Below are positions 35,501 to 41,164 of a stretch of 64,000 nucleotides of DNA, in pieces. Source of the stretch: Archivesica marissinica (lineage: Eukaryota; Mollusca; Bivalvia; Venerida; Vesicomyidae). Each line of letters starts with the position of its first letter. Position 1 is the first letter of the stretch. The translations under genes and the position numbers were made by a program. The DNA is taken from assembly GCA_014843695.1 (NCBI GenBank), contig CM026387.1, positions 82,765,592 to 82,829,591 of the forward strand, written 5' to 3'. A model generated the notes under the pieces. The model searched no databases. It saw nothing but the letters and a program-made list of their open reading frames with translations, and had not been told where the DNA came from.

Positions 35501-35648
35501 TTGATAAGCATTTTAATGGTTGATACAAAGTTTTATATTTTGAACAGGTAAACAAACTTATTCCTAAAGATGCAATTGTTATAAGTGAAGGCGCCAACAC
35601 CATGGATATCAGTAGAACTTGTATACCTAATGCATTACCTAGACACAG
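17458..35648 (+). CDS. HACL1: 2-hydroxyacyl-CoA lyase (HACL1-like), partial, ten exons
   Basis: HACL1 is a peroxisomal thiamine-diphosphate enzyme that cleaves 2-hydroxyacyl-CoA to formyl-CoA and a shortened aldehyde in fatty-acid alpha-oxidation. Ten exons join in one frame (phases 0, 2, 2, 0, 1, 2, 0, 0, 0) and encode 391 codons, about two thirds of a family member of about 580 residues. Diagnostic stretches are [10 protein letters not shown] and MRNEQA (with the cofactor-activating Glu), [91 protein letters not shown] and [13 protein letters not shown]. Thus the pyrimidine-binding and central domains are present. Exon 1 (start codon, about 30 residues) and the C-terminal cofactor-binding domain with its GDS...NN motif and peroxisomal targeting signal are not seen; they may lie in the gaps. 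All acceptors and donors are canonical. The introns are swollen by tandem arrays, SINEs and MITEs. There are no internal stops, so the gene looks functional. Confidence 0.95.
17971..19170. repeat. About 60-bp tandem array related to a LINE 3' region
   Basis: Some eighteen units contain GGAAAGAGGTAACCATACAA, GCAGGTTGCTTTCTCC and CCTACATGTATGTACATA. A decayed SINE A (18098-18262) interrupts it. The same 50-base motif occurs once, on the other strand, at 39041-39091 in the 3' region of a LINE. It lies in a HACL1 intron. Confidence 0.9.
18098..18262 (-). mobile_element. SINE family A copy, heavily decayed, inside the array
   Basis: TTTATTTTAGCTGATTGG, TTATATTAATCACTTTC and TTTTAATGCCTTGCCTAGGG identify it. 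Its CATCGCCACGAG-like part has been replaced by TGTACATAGGAAAGAGGT from the surrounding array. Confidence 0.65.
19324..19364 (+). CDS. HACL1: HACL1-like exon, [13 protein letters not shown]
   Basis: This tiny 41-base exon follows TCTGTCTTCCAG and ends AA|GTAAGT in phase 2. [14 protein letters not shown] continues MRNEQA exactly as in the family, which makes the call safe despite its size. Confidence 0.92.
19806..20037 (+). mobile_element. SINE family A copy, full length
   Basis: It begins GGAGGTCGTGATAGCGCAAT (box A), has GGAGTTCGAGCCTCGCTGG (box B), then CGCTTCTCTCTCCCTCG, and ends GCTAAAATAAATTTGTATAA. Confidence 0.88.
20324..20480. mobile_element. TTAA-type MITE, one intact side
   Basis: It holds TCTGATCAGGGTCTATG, TTGTTTGCTCTTCAG, CCACTATCCGAATAGCAAAC and TCTATGCTGTTTGCAAAAGT, the core of the family seen complete at 34794 and 49781. 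The right end near GGGGTTAAC resembles the GGGTTAA terminus; the left end is less clear. Confidence 0.6.
20522..20686. mobile_element. Short MITE with ACCCCTCTAATCC ends
   Basis: The inverted ends CACCCCTCTAATCTGGA at the left and CTGGATTAGAGGGGTTTCAC at the right, with the latter running into TGTA, are of the kind found in Tc1/mariner- or pogo-type MITEs. No coding sequence is inside. It lies ten bases before a HACL1 exon. Confidence 0.5.
20697..20777 (+). CDS. HACL1: HACL1-like exon, [16 protein letters not shown]
   Basis: The acceptor is ATGTTTTGCAG and the donor TG|GTAATT (phase 2). It encodes [20 protein letters not shown] and NAMENC, the conserved glycine-rich turn of the pyrimidine-binding domain. 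Confidence 0.94.
21049..21262 (-). mobile_element. SINE family B copy
   Basis: On the minus strand it starts in the box B region (GTTCAATCCCCCGTCTG), has the body GGTCTCGTGTCGGTGCT, and ends CTCATATGGGCAACCGGTAG. The head upstream of box B is missing. Confidence 0.85.
21375..22290 (-). pseudogene. LINE C-terminal fragment with (TATTG)n tail
   Basis: On the minus strand the translation gives [20 protein letters not shown], then the zinc-knuckle-like [20 protein letters not shown] and [12 protein letters not shown]. This is the C-terminal region of a mollusc-type non-LTR retrotransposon. A frameshift falls in a run of three ACGAA units near 21775, just before the CIYC motif. The 3' end at about 21375 carries (TATTG)n, the tail of the insertion. 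The 5' part, with the polymerase and endonuclease, is absent, so it is a 5'-truncated dead copy in a HACL1 intron. Confidence 0.8.
22456..22606 (+). CDS. HACL1: HACL1-like exon, [17 protein letters not shown]
   Basis: The acceptor is TGTAATTTGCAG; the donor is AAG|GTGACC (phase 0). The exon reads [20 protein letters not shown], then [19 protein letters not shown], then [10 protein letters not shown]. Confidence 0.94.
22688..22714. repeat. (CA)n microsatellite
   Basis: A run of about 12 CA units flanked by CACCCC and CCCTCC. Confidence 0.9.
22919..23132. repeat. 84-bp tandem repeat, 2.5 copies
   Basis: CTCATAGAAGCACCTCTTGA and ATGTAGTAGCCAAACAAATG recur at 84-base spacing. The period is divisible by 3, so the frame stays open ([13 protein letters not shown] repeats) without being a gene. 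The last copy runs directly into a SINE A fragment. Confidence 0.85.
23133..23238 (+). mobile_element. SINE family A 3' half
   Basis: It starts GGCGATGGATTCCATCAGG and ends TTTCACAATGGAGCTAAAAT then AAATTTGTA. The tRNA head is absent. Confidence 0.78.
23398..23515. mobile_element. Short palindromic MITE, complete copy
   Basis: The ends TTATTAAGCTTTTCTCAGAT and GGAGAAATATTTTATAAC are imperfect inverted repeats, and the inner TTGATTGGTTGATT and GAACCAATCAGAAGC match the copy at 14746. Confidence 0.65.
23581..23788 (+). CDS. HACL1: HACL1-like exon, [13 protein letters not shown]
   Basis: The acceptor is TTGTTTGCAG; the donor is AAG|GTATGC (phase 1). It begins [20 protein letters not shown], ends [19 protein letters not shown], and bridges the first and central domains. 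Confidence 0.94.
24027..24320 (+). mobile_element. SINE family B copy, with head and an internal duplication
   Basis: The tRNA-Thr-like head is intact here: TAGTCCAGTGGTAACACGCT (box A), GGACTGGTAATCCAGGGATC (anticodon arm) and CAGGTTCGATCCCCC (box B). The stretch CATCCTCCAAAATCTAAAAT through GAGGCGT is present twice in tandem near 24,190-24,285, so this copy is longer than its relatives. Confidence 0.9.
24622..24757 (+). CDS. HACL1: HACL1-like exon, [11 protein letters not shown]
   Basis: The acceptor is TTGTATTTTAG; the donor is CTAA|GTAAGT (phase 2). It encodes [37 protein letters not shown] and CVAPARS. The last about 22 exonic bases and the donor are the seed of the 40-bp array in the following intron. 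Confidence 0.94.
24730..30410. repeat. 40-bp satellite carrying a HACL1 exon end and donor
   Basis: About 140 copies of a 40-bp unit (ATGTAGCTCCAGCTAGGTCT then AAGTAAGTGCATCAGTAACA). The first unit overlaps the true exon end at 24757. Nearly every copy keeps CTAA|GTAAGT. Sequence variants are few (CTCC/TTCC/GTGCC, CAGC/CTGC, AATG/AGTG/ACATAG), and higher-order blocks of 20, 49 and 59 units are present. If a later donor were used, the reading frame would meet TAA at once (AAG TAA). Confidence 0.97.
30551..30775 (-). mobile_element. SINE family C copy with tRNA-like head
   Basis: On the minus strand GATTAGCACAGTTGTTAGC is a box A-like start, the box B-like region reads CCGGGTTGGATCGG, then CCGGTTTCCTCCCACACG, GCGCCAACAAGAGTG and the tail TTGGTAAAGCTTGTATCGC follow. 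Confidence 0.8.
30778..31440. repeat. 17-bp minisatellite (TTTGTTGACAGGTGGTC)
   Basis: About 38 copies with small length differences. The unit contains ACAG|GTGGT, a weak splice-like string. The minus-strand frames read [10 protein letters not shown] repeats and are not coding. Confidence 0.92.
31441..31849. other. HACL1 intron, no feature recognised
   Basis: AT-rich intronic DNA. GTGGTCTTTATTCAGAGG near 31,490 may be a MITE end, but no partner end was found. Confidence 0.4.
31850..32375. repeat. About 167-bp dispersed element, three tandem copies
   Basis: Each copy has GTGGAAGGTCAGTGGGTCTA, CTGAAATACTGCTCAAAGGG, GCACCTGGGGTCTTCCTCC, CCATATGACCTATGCGTCTT and AAACCCCAAAAT. The ending resembles a dispersed repeat common in bivalve genomes (from memory, not checked). 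The second and third copies carry an extra TGTAC after CAGCTTAC. Confidence 0.85.
32408..32598 (+). mobile_element. SINE family A copy, head truncated
   Basis: It begins GGTCCGGAATTCGAGCCCCG (box B), continues TTCTTCTCTCCCTCGTG and ends CGCAATCTAGCTAAAAG. There is a small duplication TTGTAATATAAGAACTTG. It lies 20 bases before a HACL1 exon. Confidence 0.85.
32619..32724 (+). CDS. HACL1: HACL1-like exon, [13 protein letters not shown]
   Basis: The acceptor is TTATTTATTTTCAG; the donor is CAG|GTAAAC (phase 0). It encodes [20 protein letters not shown] then [15 protein letters not shown] of the central domain. It lies 7.9 kb after the previous exon; the array fills most of that intron. Confidence 0.94.
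33040..33915. repeat. 20-bp minisatellite (CATGGAGGAGACCACTCGGC)
   Basis: About 44 units with GAGAAATAA interruptions at irregular places. Frames read [19 protein letters not shown] repeats on one strand; they are repeat artefacts. It lies in the HACL1 intron between 32724 and 34028. Confidence 0.93.
34028..34111 (+). CDS. HACL1: HACL1-like exon, [12 protein letters not shown]
   Basis: The acceptor is GTTTTATTTACAG; the donor is CAG|GTATTT (phase 0). It reads [20 protein letters not shown] then DIKSILAQ. Confidence 0.94.
34565..34726 (+). CDS. HACL1: HACL1-like exon, linker to the C-terminal domain
   Basis: The acceptor is AATTATAG and the donor GAG|GTATGT (phase 0). It encodes [40 protein letters not shown] and [14 protein letters not shown]. 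This linker is the least conserved part of the family. Confidence 0.9.
34752..35190 (-). mobile_element. SINE family A copy split by a TTAA MITE
   Basis: TTTTAGCTTCATTGTGAAAT to CATCAGATTAA (34752-34793) is the SINE tail on the minus strand. The rest, starting TTAATTGCTCTCAAGACGAC, resumes at 35032. The halves meet at a duplicated TTAA, which marks the site where the 238-bp element entered. Confidence 0.8.
34794..35031. mobile_element. TTAA-flanked MITE, piggyBac-like signature
   Basis: Flanked by TTAA at 34790-34793 and 35032-35035, with ends CTCTTTGCATACTGAG and CGTGCAATGGG (imperfect inverted repeats) and the inner pairs GATCCAGATCAGCC and GCTCTATGCTGTTTGC. TTAA target duplication is the hallmark of piggyBac-type transposition. 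No transposase is present. Confidence 0.78.
35455..35497. mobile_element. Fragment of the TTAA MITE
   Basis: CTGATCTGGCTCTACACTG then TTTGCAAAAGCAAG is one arm of the element described at 34794. Confidence 0.55.
35548..35648 (+). CDS. HACL1: HACL1-like exon, [13 protein letters not shown]
   Basis: The acceptor is TTTTGAACAG; the donor is CACAG|GTATAG (phase 2). It reads [20 protein letters not shown] then [13 protein letters not shown], the start of the C-terminal cofactor-binding domain. Its last 36 bases and donor are repeated six more times up to the gap. Confidence 0.93.
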
Positions 35649-35972
35649 GTATAGTATAACACCATCAGTAGAACTTGTATACCTAATGCATTACCTAGAC
35701 ACAGGTATAGTATAACACCATCAGTAGAACTTGTATACCTAATGCATTACCTAGACACAGGTATAGTATAGCATTGTAGAACTTGTATACCTAATGCATT
35801 ACCTAGACACAGGTATAGTATAACATTGTAGAACTTGTATACCTAATGCATTACCTAGACACAGGTATAGTATATCACTAGAACTTGTATACCTAATGCA
35901 TTACCTAGACACAGGTATAGTATAGTCATTGTAGAACTTGTATACCTAATGCATTACCTAGACACAGGTATA
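35613..35972. repeat. 51-57-bp tandem array carrying a HACL1 exon end and donor
   Basis: Seven copies of AGAACTTGTATACCTAATGC then ATTACCTAGACACAGGTATA. The first is the real exon end (35548-35648). Spacings are about 57, 57 and then 51-52. Each copy keeps CACAG|GTATAG. The array runs into the gap, so its true length is unknown. Confidence 0.92.
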
Positions 35973-36972
35973 NNNNNNNNNNNNNNNNNNNNNNNNNNNN
36001 NNNNNNNNNNNNNNNNNNNNNNNNNNNNNNNNNNNNNNNNNNNNNNNNNNNNNNNNNNNNNNNNNNNNNNNNNNNNNNNNNNNNNNNNNNNNNNNNNNNN
36101 NNNNNNNNNNNNNNNNNNNNNNNNNNNNNNNNNNNNNNNNNNNNNNNNNNNNNNNNNNNNNNNNNNNNNNNNNNNNNNNNNNNNNNNNNNNNNNNNNNNN
36201 NNNNNNNNNNNNNNNNNNNNNNNNNNNNNNNNNNNNNNNNNNNNNNNNNNNNNNNNNNNNNNNNNNNNNNNNNNNNNNNNNNNNNNNNNNNNNNNNNNNN
36301 NNNNNNNNNNNNNNNNNNNNNNNNNNNNNNNNNNNNNNNNNNNNNNNNNNNNNNNNNNNNNNNNNNNNNNNNNNNNNNNNNNNNNNNNNNNNNNNNNNNN
36401 NNNNNNNNNNNNNNNNNNNNNNNNNNNNNNNNNNNNNNNNNNNNNNNNNNNNNNNNNNNNNNNNNNNNNNNNNNNNNNNNNNNNNNNNNNNNNNNNNNNN
36501 NNNNNNNNNNNNNNNNNNNNNNNNNNNNNNNNNNNNNNNNNNNNNNNNNNNNNNNNNNNNNNNNNNNNNNNNNNNNNNNNNNNNNNNNNNNNNNNNNNNN
36601 NNNNNNNNNNNNNNNNNNNNNNNNNNNNNNNNNNNNNNNNNNNNNNNNNNNNNNNNNNNNNNNNNNNNNNNNNNNNNNNNNNNNNNNNNNNNNNNNNNNN
36701 NNNNNNNNNNNNNNNNNNNNNNNNNNNNNNNNNNNNNNNNNNNNNNNNNNNNNNNNNNNNNNNNNNNNNNNNNNNNNNNNNNNNNNNNNNNNNNNNNNNN
36801 NNNNNNNNNNNNNNNNNNNNNNNNNNNNNNNNNNNNNNNNNNNNNNNNNNNNNNNNNNNNNNNNNNNNNNNNNNNNNNNNNNNNNNNNNNNNNNNNNNNN
36901 NNNNNNNNNNNNNNNNNNNNNNNNNNNNNNNNNNNNNNNNNNNNNNNNNNNNNNNNNNNNNNNNNNNNNNNN
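35973..36972. other. Assembly gap, exactly 1,000 N
   Basis: This is a fixed-size placeholder. The array on the left is HACL1-derived and the array on the right has another unit. The missing C-terminal HACL1 exons would be expected here. Confidence 0.99.
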
Positions 36973-37250
36973 TGGTTAATGTCATGTTACAATCCCGGTG
37001 CTTGTATCTTTATGAGATGGGTGGTTAATGTCCTGTTACAATGCCGGTGCTTGTATCTTTATGAGATGTGTGGTTAATGTCATGTTACAATGCCGGTGCT
37101 TGTATCTTTATGAGATTGGTGGTTAATGTCCTGTTACAATGCCGGTGCTTGTATCTTTATGAGATGGGTGGTTAATGTCATGTTACAATCCCGGTGCTTG
37201 TATCTTTATGAGATGGGTGGTTAATGTCCTGTTACAATCCCGGTGGGTGG
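36973..37250. repeat. About 57-bp tandem array after the gap
   Basis: Five units with GGTTAATGTCATGTTACAAT then GCCGGTGCTTGTATCTTTAT. It contains no splice-site string, and its origin is not clear. Confidence 0.88.
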
Positions 37251-37663
37251 TTAATAATGCCATATGTAATGCCAATACTAATTAAGTACAATAAACAATG
37301 CGTTTAAGACTCAGTCTCTTCACTGCACTCGTCAATGTTGGACAAATTACTCATAAATGTTGAACTTAGATATGTTGAATATTTTTCGAAATTTCAGAAC
37401 GTTTATATTGTAGACATTGTAATGTAACCTGTAAATGTTGTACTTGTAACCCATAAATGTTGGACTCGTAACCCATAAATGTTGGACTTGTAACCCATAA
37501 ATGTTGGACTCGTAACCCATAAATGTTGGACTCGTAACCCATAAATGTTGGACTCGTAATGTACCTCATAAATGTTGGACTAGTAACCCATAAATGTTGG
37601 ACTCGTAATGTACCTCATAAATTGCTGACTTGTAACCCATAAATGTTGGACTCGTAACCCATA

Positions 37664-37822
37664 GAGTGGTGGAACCTATGCTCGGCGTATTCCTATCCTC
37701 GGCGTAATTTTATGAAAGTTGTGTTCACGATTTAAGAAAATAATAATATACGGCATGTGCAGTTAACTTTTTTTATAGGCCATGATATGTAGGATTTACG
37801 CCGAGCATAGGTTCCACCATTC
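37664..37822. mobile_element. TA-flanked MITE (GAGTGGTGGAACC ends), short form
   Basis: It starts GAGTGGTGGAACCTATGCTC, ends GAGCATAGGTTCCACCATTC and is flanked by TA. The ends are inverted repeats of about 24 bases. It is 159 bp and matches the outer parts of the longer copy. Confidence 0.85.
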
Positions 37823-38015
37823 TAAATGTTGGACTCGTAATGTACCTCATAAATTGCTGACTTGTAACCCATAAATGTTGGACTCGTAATGTACCTCATA
37901 AATGTTGGACTCGTAACCCATAAATGTTGGACTCGTAACCCATAAATGTTGGACTCGTAATGTACCTCATAAATTGCTGACTTGTAACCGATAAATGTTG
38001 GACACATAACCCATA

Positions 38016-38616
38016 GAGTGGTGGAACCTATGCTCGGCGTATTTTTTCCATTTACATCCGTATTTTAAATATTTAAATAGTTTTAACCTATTTTTCGCTG
38101 ACAGAGGTGAAGCATGGTTCAATAACATTCCGTTGTGCGTACCGGTAGCCTAATGCAACTGTCACCTGACTGGTTCAGTAGCCGAATATAAAGACAACTT
38201 GTTGGGAACTTTTTTTCCACCGAAATGTGCGGTTTATGAACATTTCAGGTGGCTATCTGGATTGGGGGGGAAATGTACAAATACCCAGAAAAAAGTTTCT
38301 TATGAGTTGTAATATTGTTAGTTATTGATGTTACTAAGTCAAAATAATATATTCAGCATTTACCCATGCATAAATAAAAAAATTCATGTACGCCGTGCAT
38401 AGGTGCCCTAAAGTATCTAGTTCCCCATGGAAACATGTGCCGTTGCGATAGCTGTATTGAGGACCATGGTCAAGTAATGAAGCTAAAATTTTCAACAACA
38501 ATTTTATGAAAGTTGTGTTCACGACTTAAGAAAATAATAATATACGGCAAGTGCATTTAACTTTTTTTATAGGCCATGATATGTAGGATTTACCCCGAGC
38601 ATAGGTTCCACCACTC
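38016..38616. mobile_element. TA-flanked MITE, long form of the same family
   Basis: It has the same ends (GAGTGGTGGAACCTATGCTC and GAGCATAGGTTCCACCACTC) and TA flanks, 601 bp. Its right 140 bases match the short form (TTTATGAAAGTTGTGTTCAC). No transposase frame is present. Confidence 0.85.
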
Positions 38617-39336
38617 TAAATGTTAGACTCGTAATGTGCCTCATAAATTGCTGACTTGTAACCCATAAATGTTAGACTCGTAACCCATAAATGTTGGACT
38701 CGTAATGTACCTCATAAATTGCTGACTTGTAGCCCATAAATGTTGGACTCGTAATGTGCCTCATTAATTGCTGACTTGTAACCCATAAATGTTGGGACTC
38801 GTAACCCATAAATGTTGGGACTCGTAACCCATAAATGTTGGACTCGTAACCCATAAATGTTGGACTCTTAATGTAACTCTTAAAAGTTGAAAATGTTCAA
38901 AATGAGTTGAAACTATTTCTTAAATTCTTTATAATTTAATATTTCATTCGAACTATATATCATTATCCATCAACTTAGTTTAGTTTAAACAATATTTTAT
39001 TTCAATGAATATACATACTATAATGATCACAATAAGAAAATACATGTAGGATTGAGGAGAAAGCAACTTGCTTATATGGCTACCTCTTTCCATCAACTTG
39101 CTTATTGCATAAAGCATATACATGCTAAGAGCAAAGCAGAATTATGCATAAATACATACGTACATACATAGTAAATACAGGACATAATGTAGATTTTACA
39201 GAAGAGTTATTCAAGTGTAAATGGAAAAAGAAACTAAATGTCTGACTGTTTATTACGTTTGTTGTGTTCGCATTCTGTAAATTTTGCTAAGTTGACTAAT
39301 GACTTTTCAGATGTTTGATTCATTAATGTTGTGTAT

Positions 39337-39838
39337 CAGGGTTCCCACAGACCTTGAAAACTCCTTGAATTTGTGTTAGGTCCTTGAAAACTCCTTGAAT
39401 TTGGTATTGCTGGTTTTTGTCCTTAAAAAGTCCTTAAATCCTGGGAAAAACTCCTTAAATTACCATAGCGTGTGCTTGAATCGCATGCAAGTTTTGAATT
39501 GTTGCTAAAATATTTTATTATTAATAAAATTCACCAATTTCGGCCGGGTGATGGGCAAAAAATGCGTCCGTCCCGAGTTAATTATTAGGTGTGGCCTCAA
39601 AAGATAGCGGCTGCACTTTGCGGTGTTTTCACCTCTTTGTGCTATTAAGGCAAACCGGAAACAACAACAGTACATTTGGTAATTCAGCATGTTATTTAGT
39701 GGAGAAATATAAAAAAATAATCTTACACCATTTCCATATGTCTGAAGCACAATCCCGAATTTAACGAGTCCTTGAAAAACGATGAAATGTCCTTGAAAAG
39801 TCCTTGAATTTCAGTCTCAACAGTCTGTGGGAACCCTG
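39337..39838. mobile_element. hAT-like non-autonomous element
   Basis: The terminal inverted repeats are CAGGGTTCCCACAGAC at the left and GTCTGTGGGAACCCTG at the right, the CAGGG...CCCTG form found in hAT elements. Subterminal CCTTGAAAACTCCTTGAATT repeats occur at both ends. The flanking 8 bases (TTGTGTAT and TGTATTTA) are only partly alike, so the target duplication is eroded or absent. Confidence 0.72.
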
Positions 39839-39956
39839 TGTATTTATTTGATGTTGGCCATTTGCAAAAATAAGGTTTGAAATATTGTGATCTTAACTGT
39901 CTATATATGGCACTAACTAAGATGAAATGGTATTCTGATTCTACTTGGTTCATACA

Positions 39957-40188
39957 ATAGTAATAGAAGGTTCTATTGGAAGTCGTGATGGTGCAGTGGA
40001 TGCGCGTTCGCTTCAGGTGCGAAAGGTCTGGAGCCGTTACTATTATGTCCTTAGGCAAGGCATTTAAATTCCACGTTGCCTCTTCTCTCCCTCGTGGCGA
40101 TGGATTCCATCAGGAATGAGGTCTCGAGAGTGATTTATATAAGTTGAAAGAACTTGTTTCGCAATCGAGCTAAAATAAATTTGTATAA
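39957..40188 (+). mobile_element. SINE family A copy, flanked by a 12-bp target duplication
   Basis: ACTTGGTTCATA precedes the element at 39945-39956 and follows it at 40189-40200. It carries GGAAGTCGTGATGGTGCAGT, GCGAAAGGTCTGGAGCCG (a deletion has removed box B) and the tail CTAAAATAAATTTGTATAA. Confidence 0.85.
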
Positions 40189-40489
40189 ACTTGGTTCATA
40201 TTACAATTAAACATTTCCTATTGTTTCTATCTATTTAAATATCTTCCTGTTTCGATGGCTAATTTGTGTGAACTTATTCTGAGTCTAGTAAGGGCATATC
40301 TATATTTATGTTCAACTATTCTGTCTAGATATTGTTCCAGTCCGAAGGTGTGCTTAATTGAACTATAATTTAACAATTTCCGGGTGTTGATGATGCTGGC
40401 ATACCAACTTTGTTTATACATATCTAAAATTCTTTGTCTTATAGGGGCTATGGGTACATGTAGCACTTTAATGAAAAAGTTCTAATACC

Positions 40490-40805
40490 CAAGCTTAACC
40501 TGTAGCCCTGGTTATGATGTACACCCCCCCAGCTTACCCTGTAGCCCTGGTTATAATGTATGCCCCCCTCCCCAAGCTTGCCCTGGTTATAATGTATGCC
40601 CCCCTCCCCAAGCTTACCCTGTAGCCCTGGTTATAATGTACGGTCCCCCCAAGCTTACCTGTAGCCCTGGTTATAATGTACGGTCCCCCCAAGCTTACCC
40701 TGTAGCCCTGGTTATAATGTACGGTCCCCCCAAGCTTACCCTGTAGCCCTGGCTATAATGTACGGTCCCCCTAAGCTTACCATGTAACCCCTGGTTATAA
40801 TGTAC
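40490..40805. repeat. 41-bp C-rich tandem array
   Basis: About eight units with CCCCAAGCTTACCCTGTAGC then CCTGGTTATAATGTACGGTC. C runs of 5-7 sit in each unit. Confidence 0.9.
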
Positions 40806-41034
40806 GGTAAATATATACATGTAAAAAGTCGCTTTAAAAAAATTGGATGCTGAATTCAGGACAGGAACACATTATTCAATGCTATTCAATCATATTTTTA
40901 ATGAGTCTTAGAGAATTGGCAGAGTTTACTTTATAAGAACAATACATATTTAGTACAAGTTTATTGTCCTACCCTACGCCACACATTAGTTTGATGCTGC
41001 ATTTCAAACTTTTAAAAAAAAAATTATATTTCAG

Positions 41035-41164
41035 ATACCATTATGGATGAGTGGGTTTTTGTCAAATTAAAAGGCACTCCATCTAACATGAGATGGCCAG
41101 TGCAAGTCCTGAACATTGAGCCAGGTGGCCTGGTGGAGGTGTTCTGTAAAGCTGACGATGCTGT
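41035..41164 (+). CDS. PWWP-like gene, first coding exon
   Basis: The acceptor is TTATATTTCAG; the start codon is at 41043. It reads MDEWVFVKLKGTPSNMRWPV, then QVLNIEPGGLVEVFCKADDA, and ends GT|GTAAGT in phase 2. The WVFVKLKG and WPVQVL segments are typical for a PWWP-type fold. Confidence 0.7.

Larger units (their letters stand above)
37425..38875. repeat. 21-24-bp tandem array (CCATAAATGTTGGACTCGTAA)
   Basis: Units alternate CCATAAATGTTGGACTCGTAA and CTCATAAATTGCTGACTTGT. Two MITEs (37664-37822 and 38016-38616) inserted into it and split it into three blocks. Confidence 0.88.
38990..40480 (-). pseudogene. LINE C-terminal fragment, split by a SINE and a hAT-like element
   Basis: On the minus strand the frame from 40466 reads QRILDMYKQSWYASIINTRK and later RYALTRLRISSHKLAIETGR, equal in order to the copy at 21375-22290 ([26 protein letters not shown]). 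After a SINE A at 39957-40188 the frame resumes with QVESEYHFILV and QLRSQYFKPYF. A hAT-like element (39337-39838) follows, then a 3' region (38990-39336) with the TACATGTAGGATTGAGGAGA motif. It is a dead, 5'-truncated copy. Confidence 0.7.

Noticed and set aside
37250..41030. Missing C-terminal HACL1 exons
   Set aside because: I looked for the GDSAFGFSG-type motif and a peroxisomal C-terminus on the plus strand and found only repeats, MITEs and LINE pieces. Gap placement is more likely.
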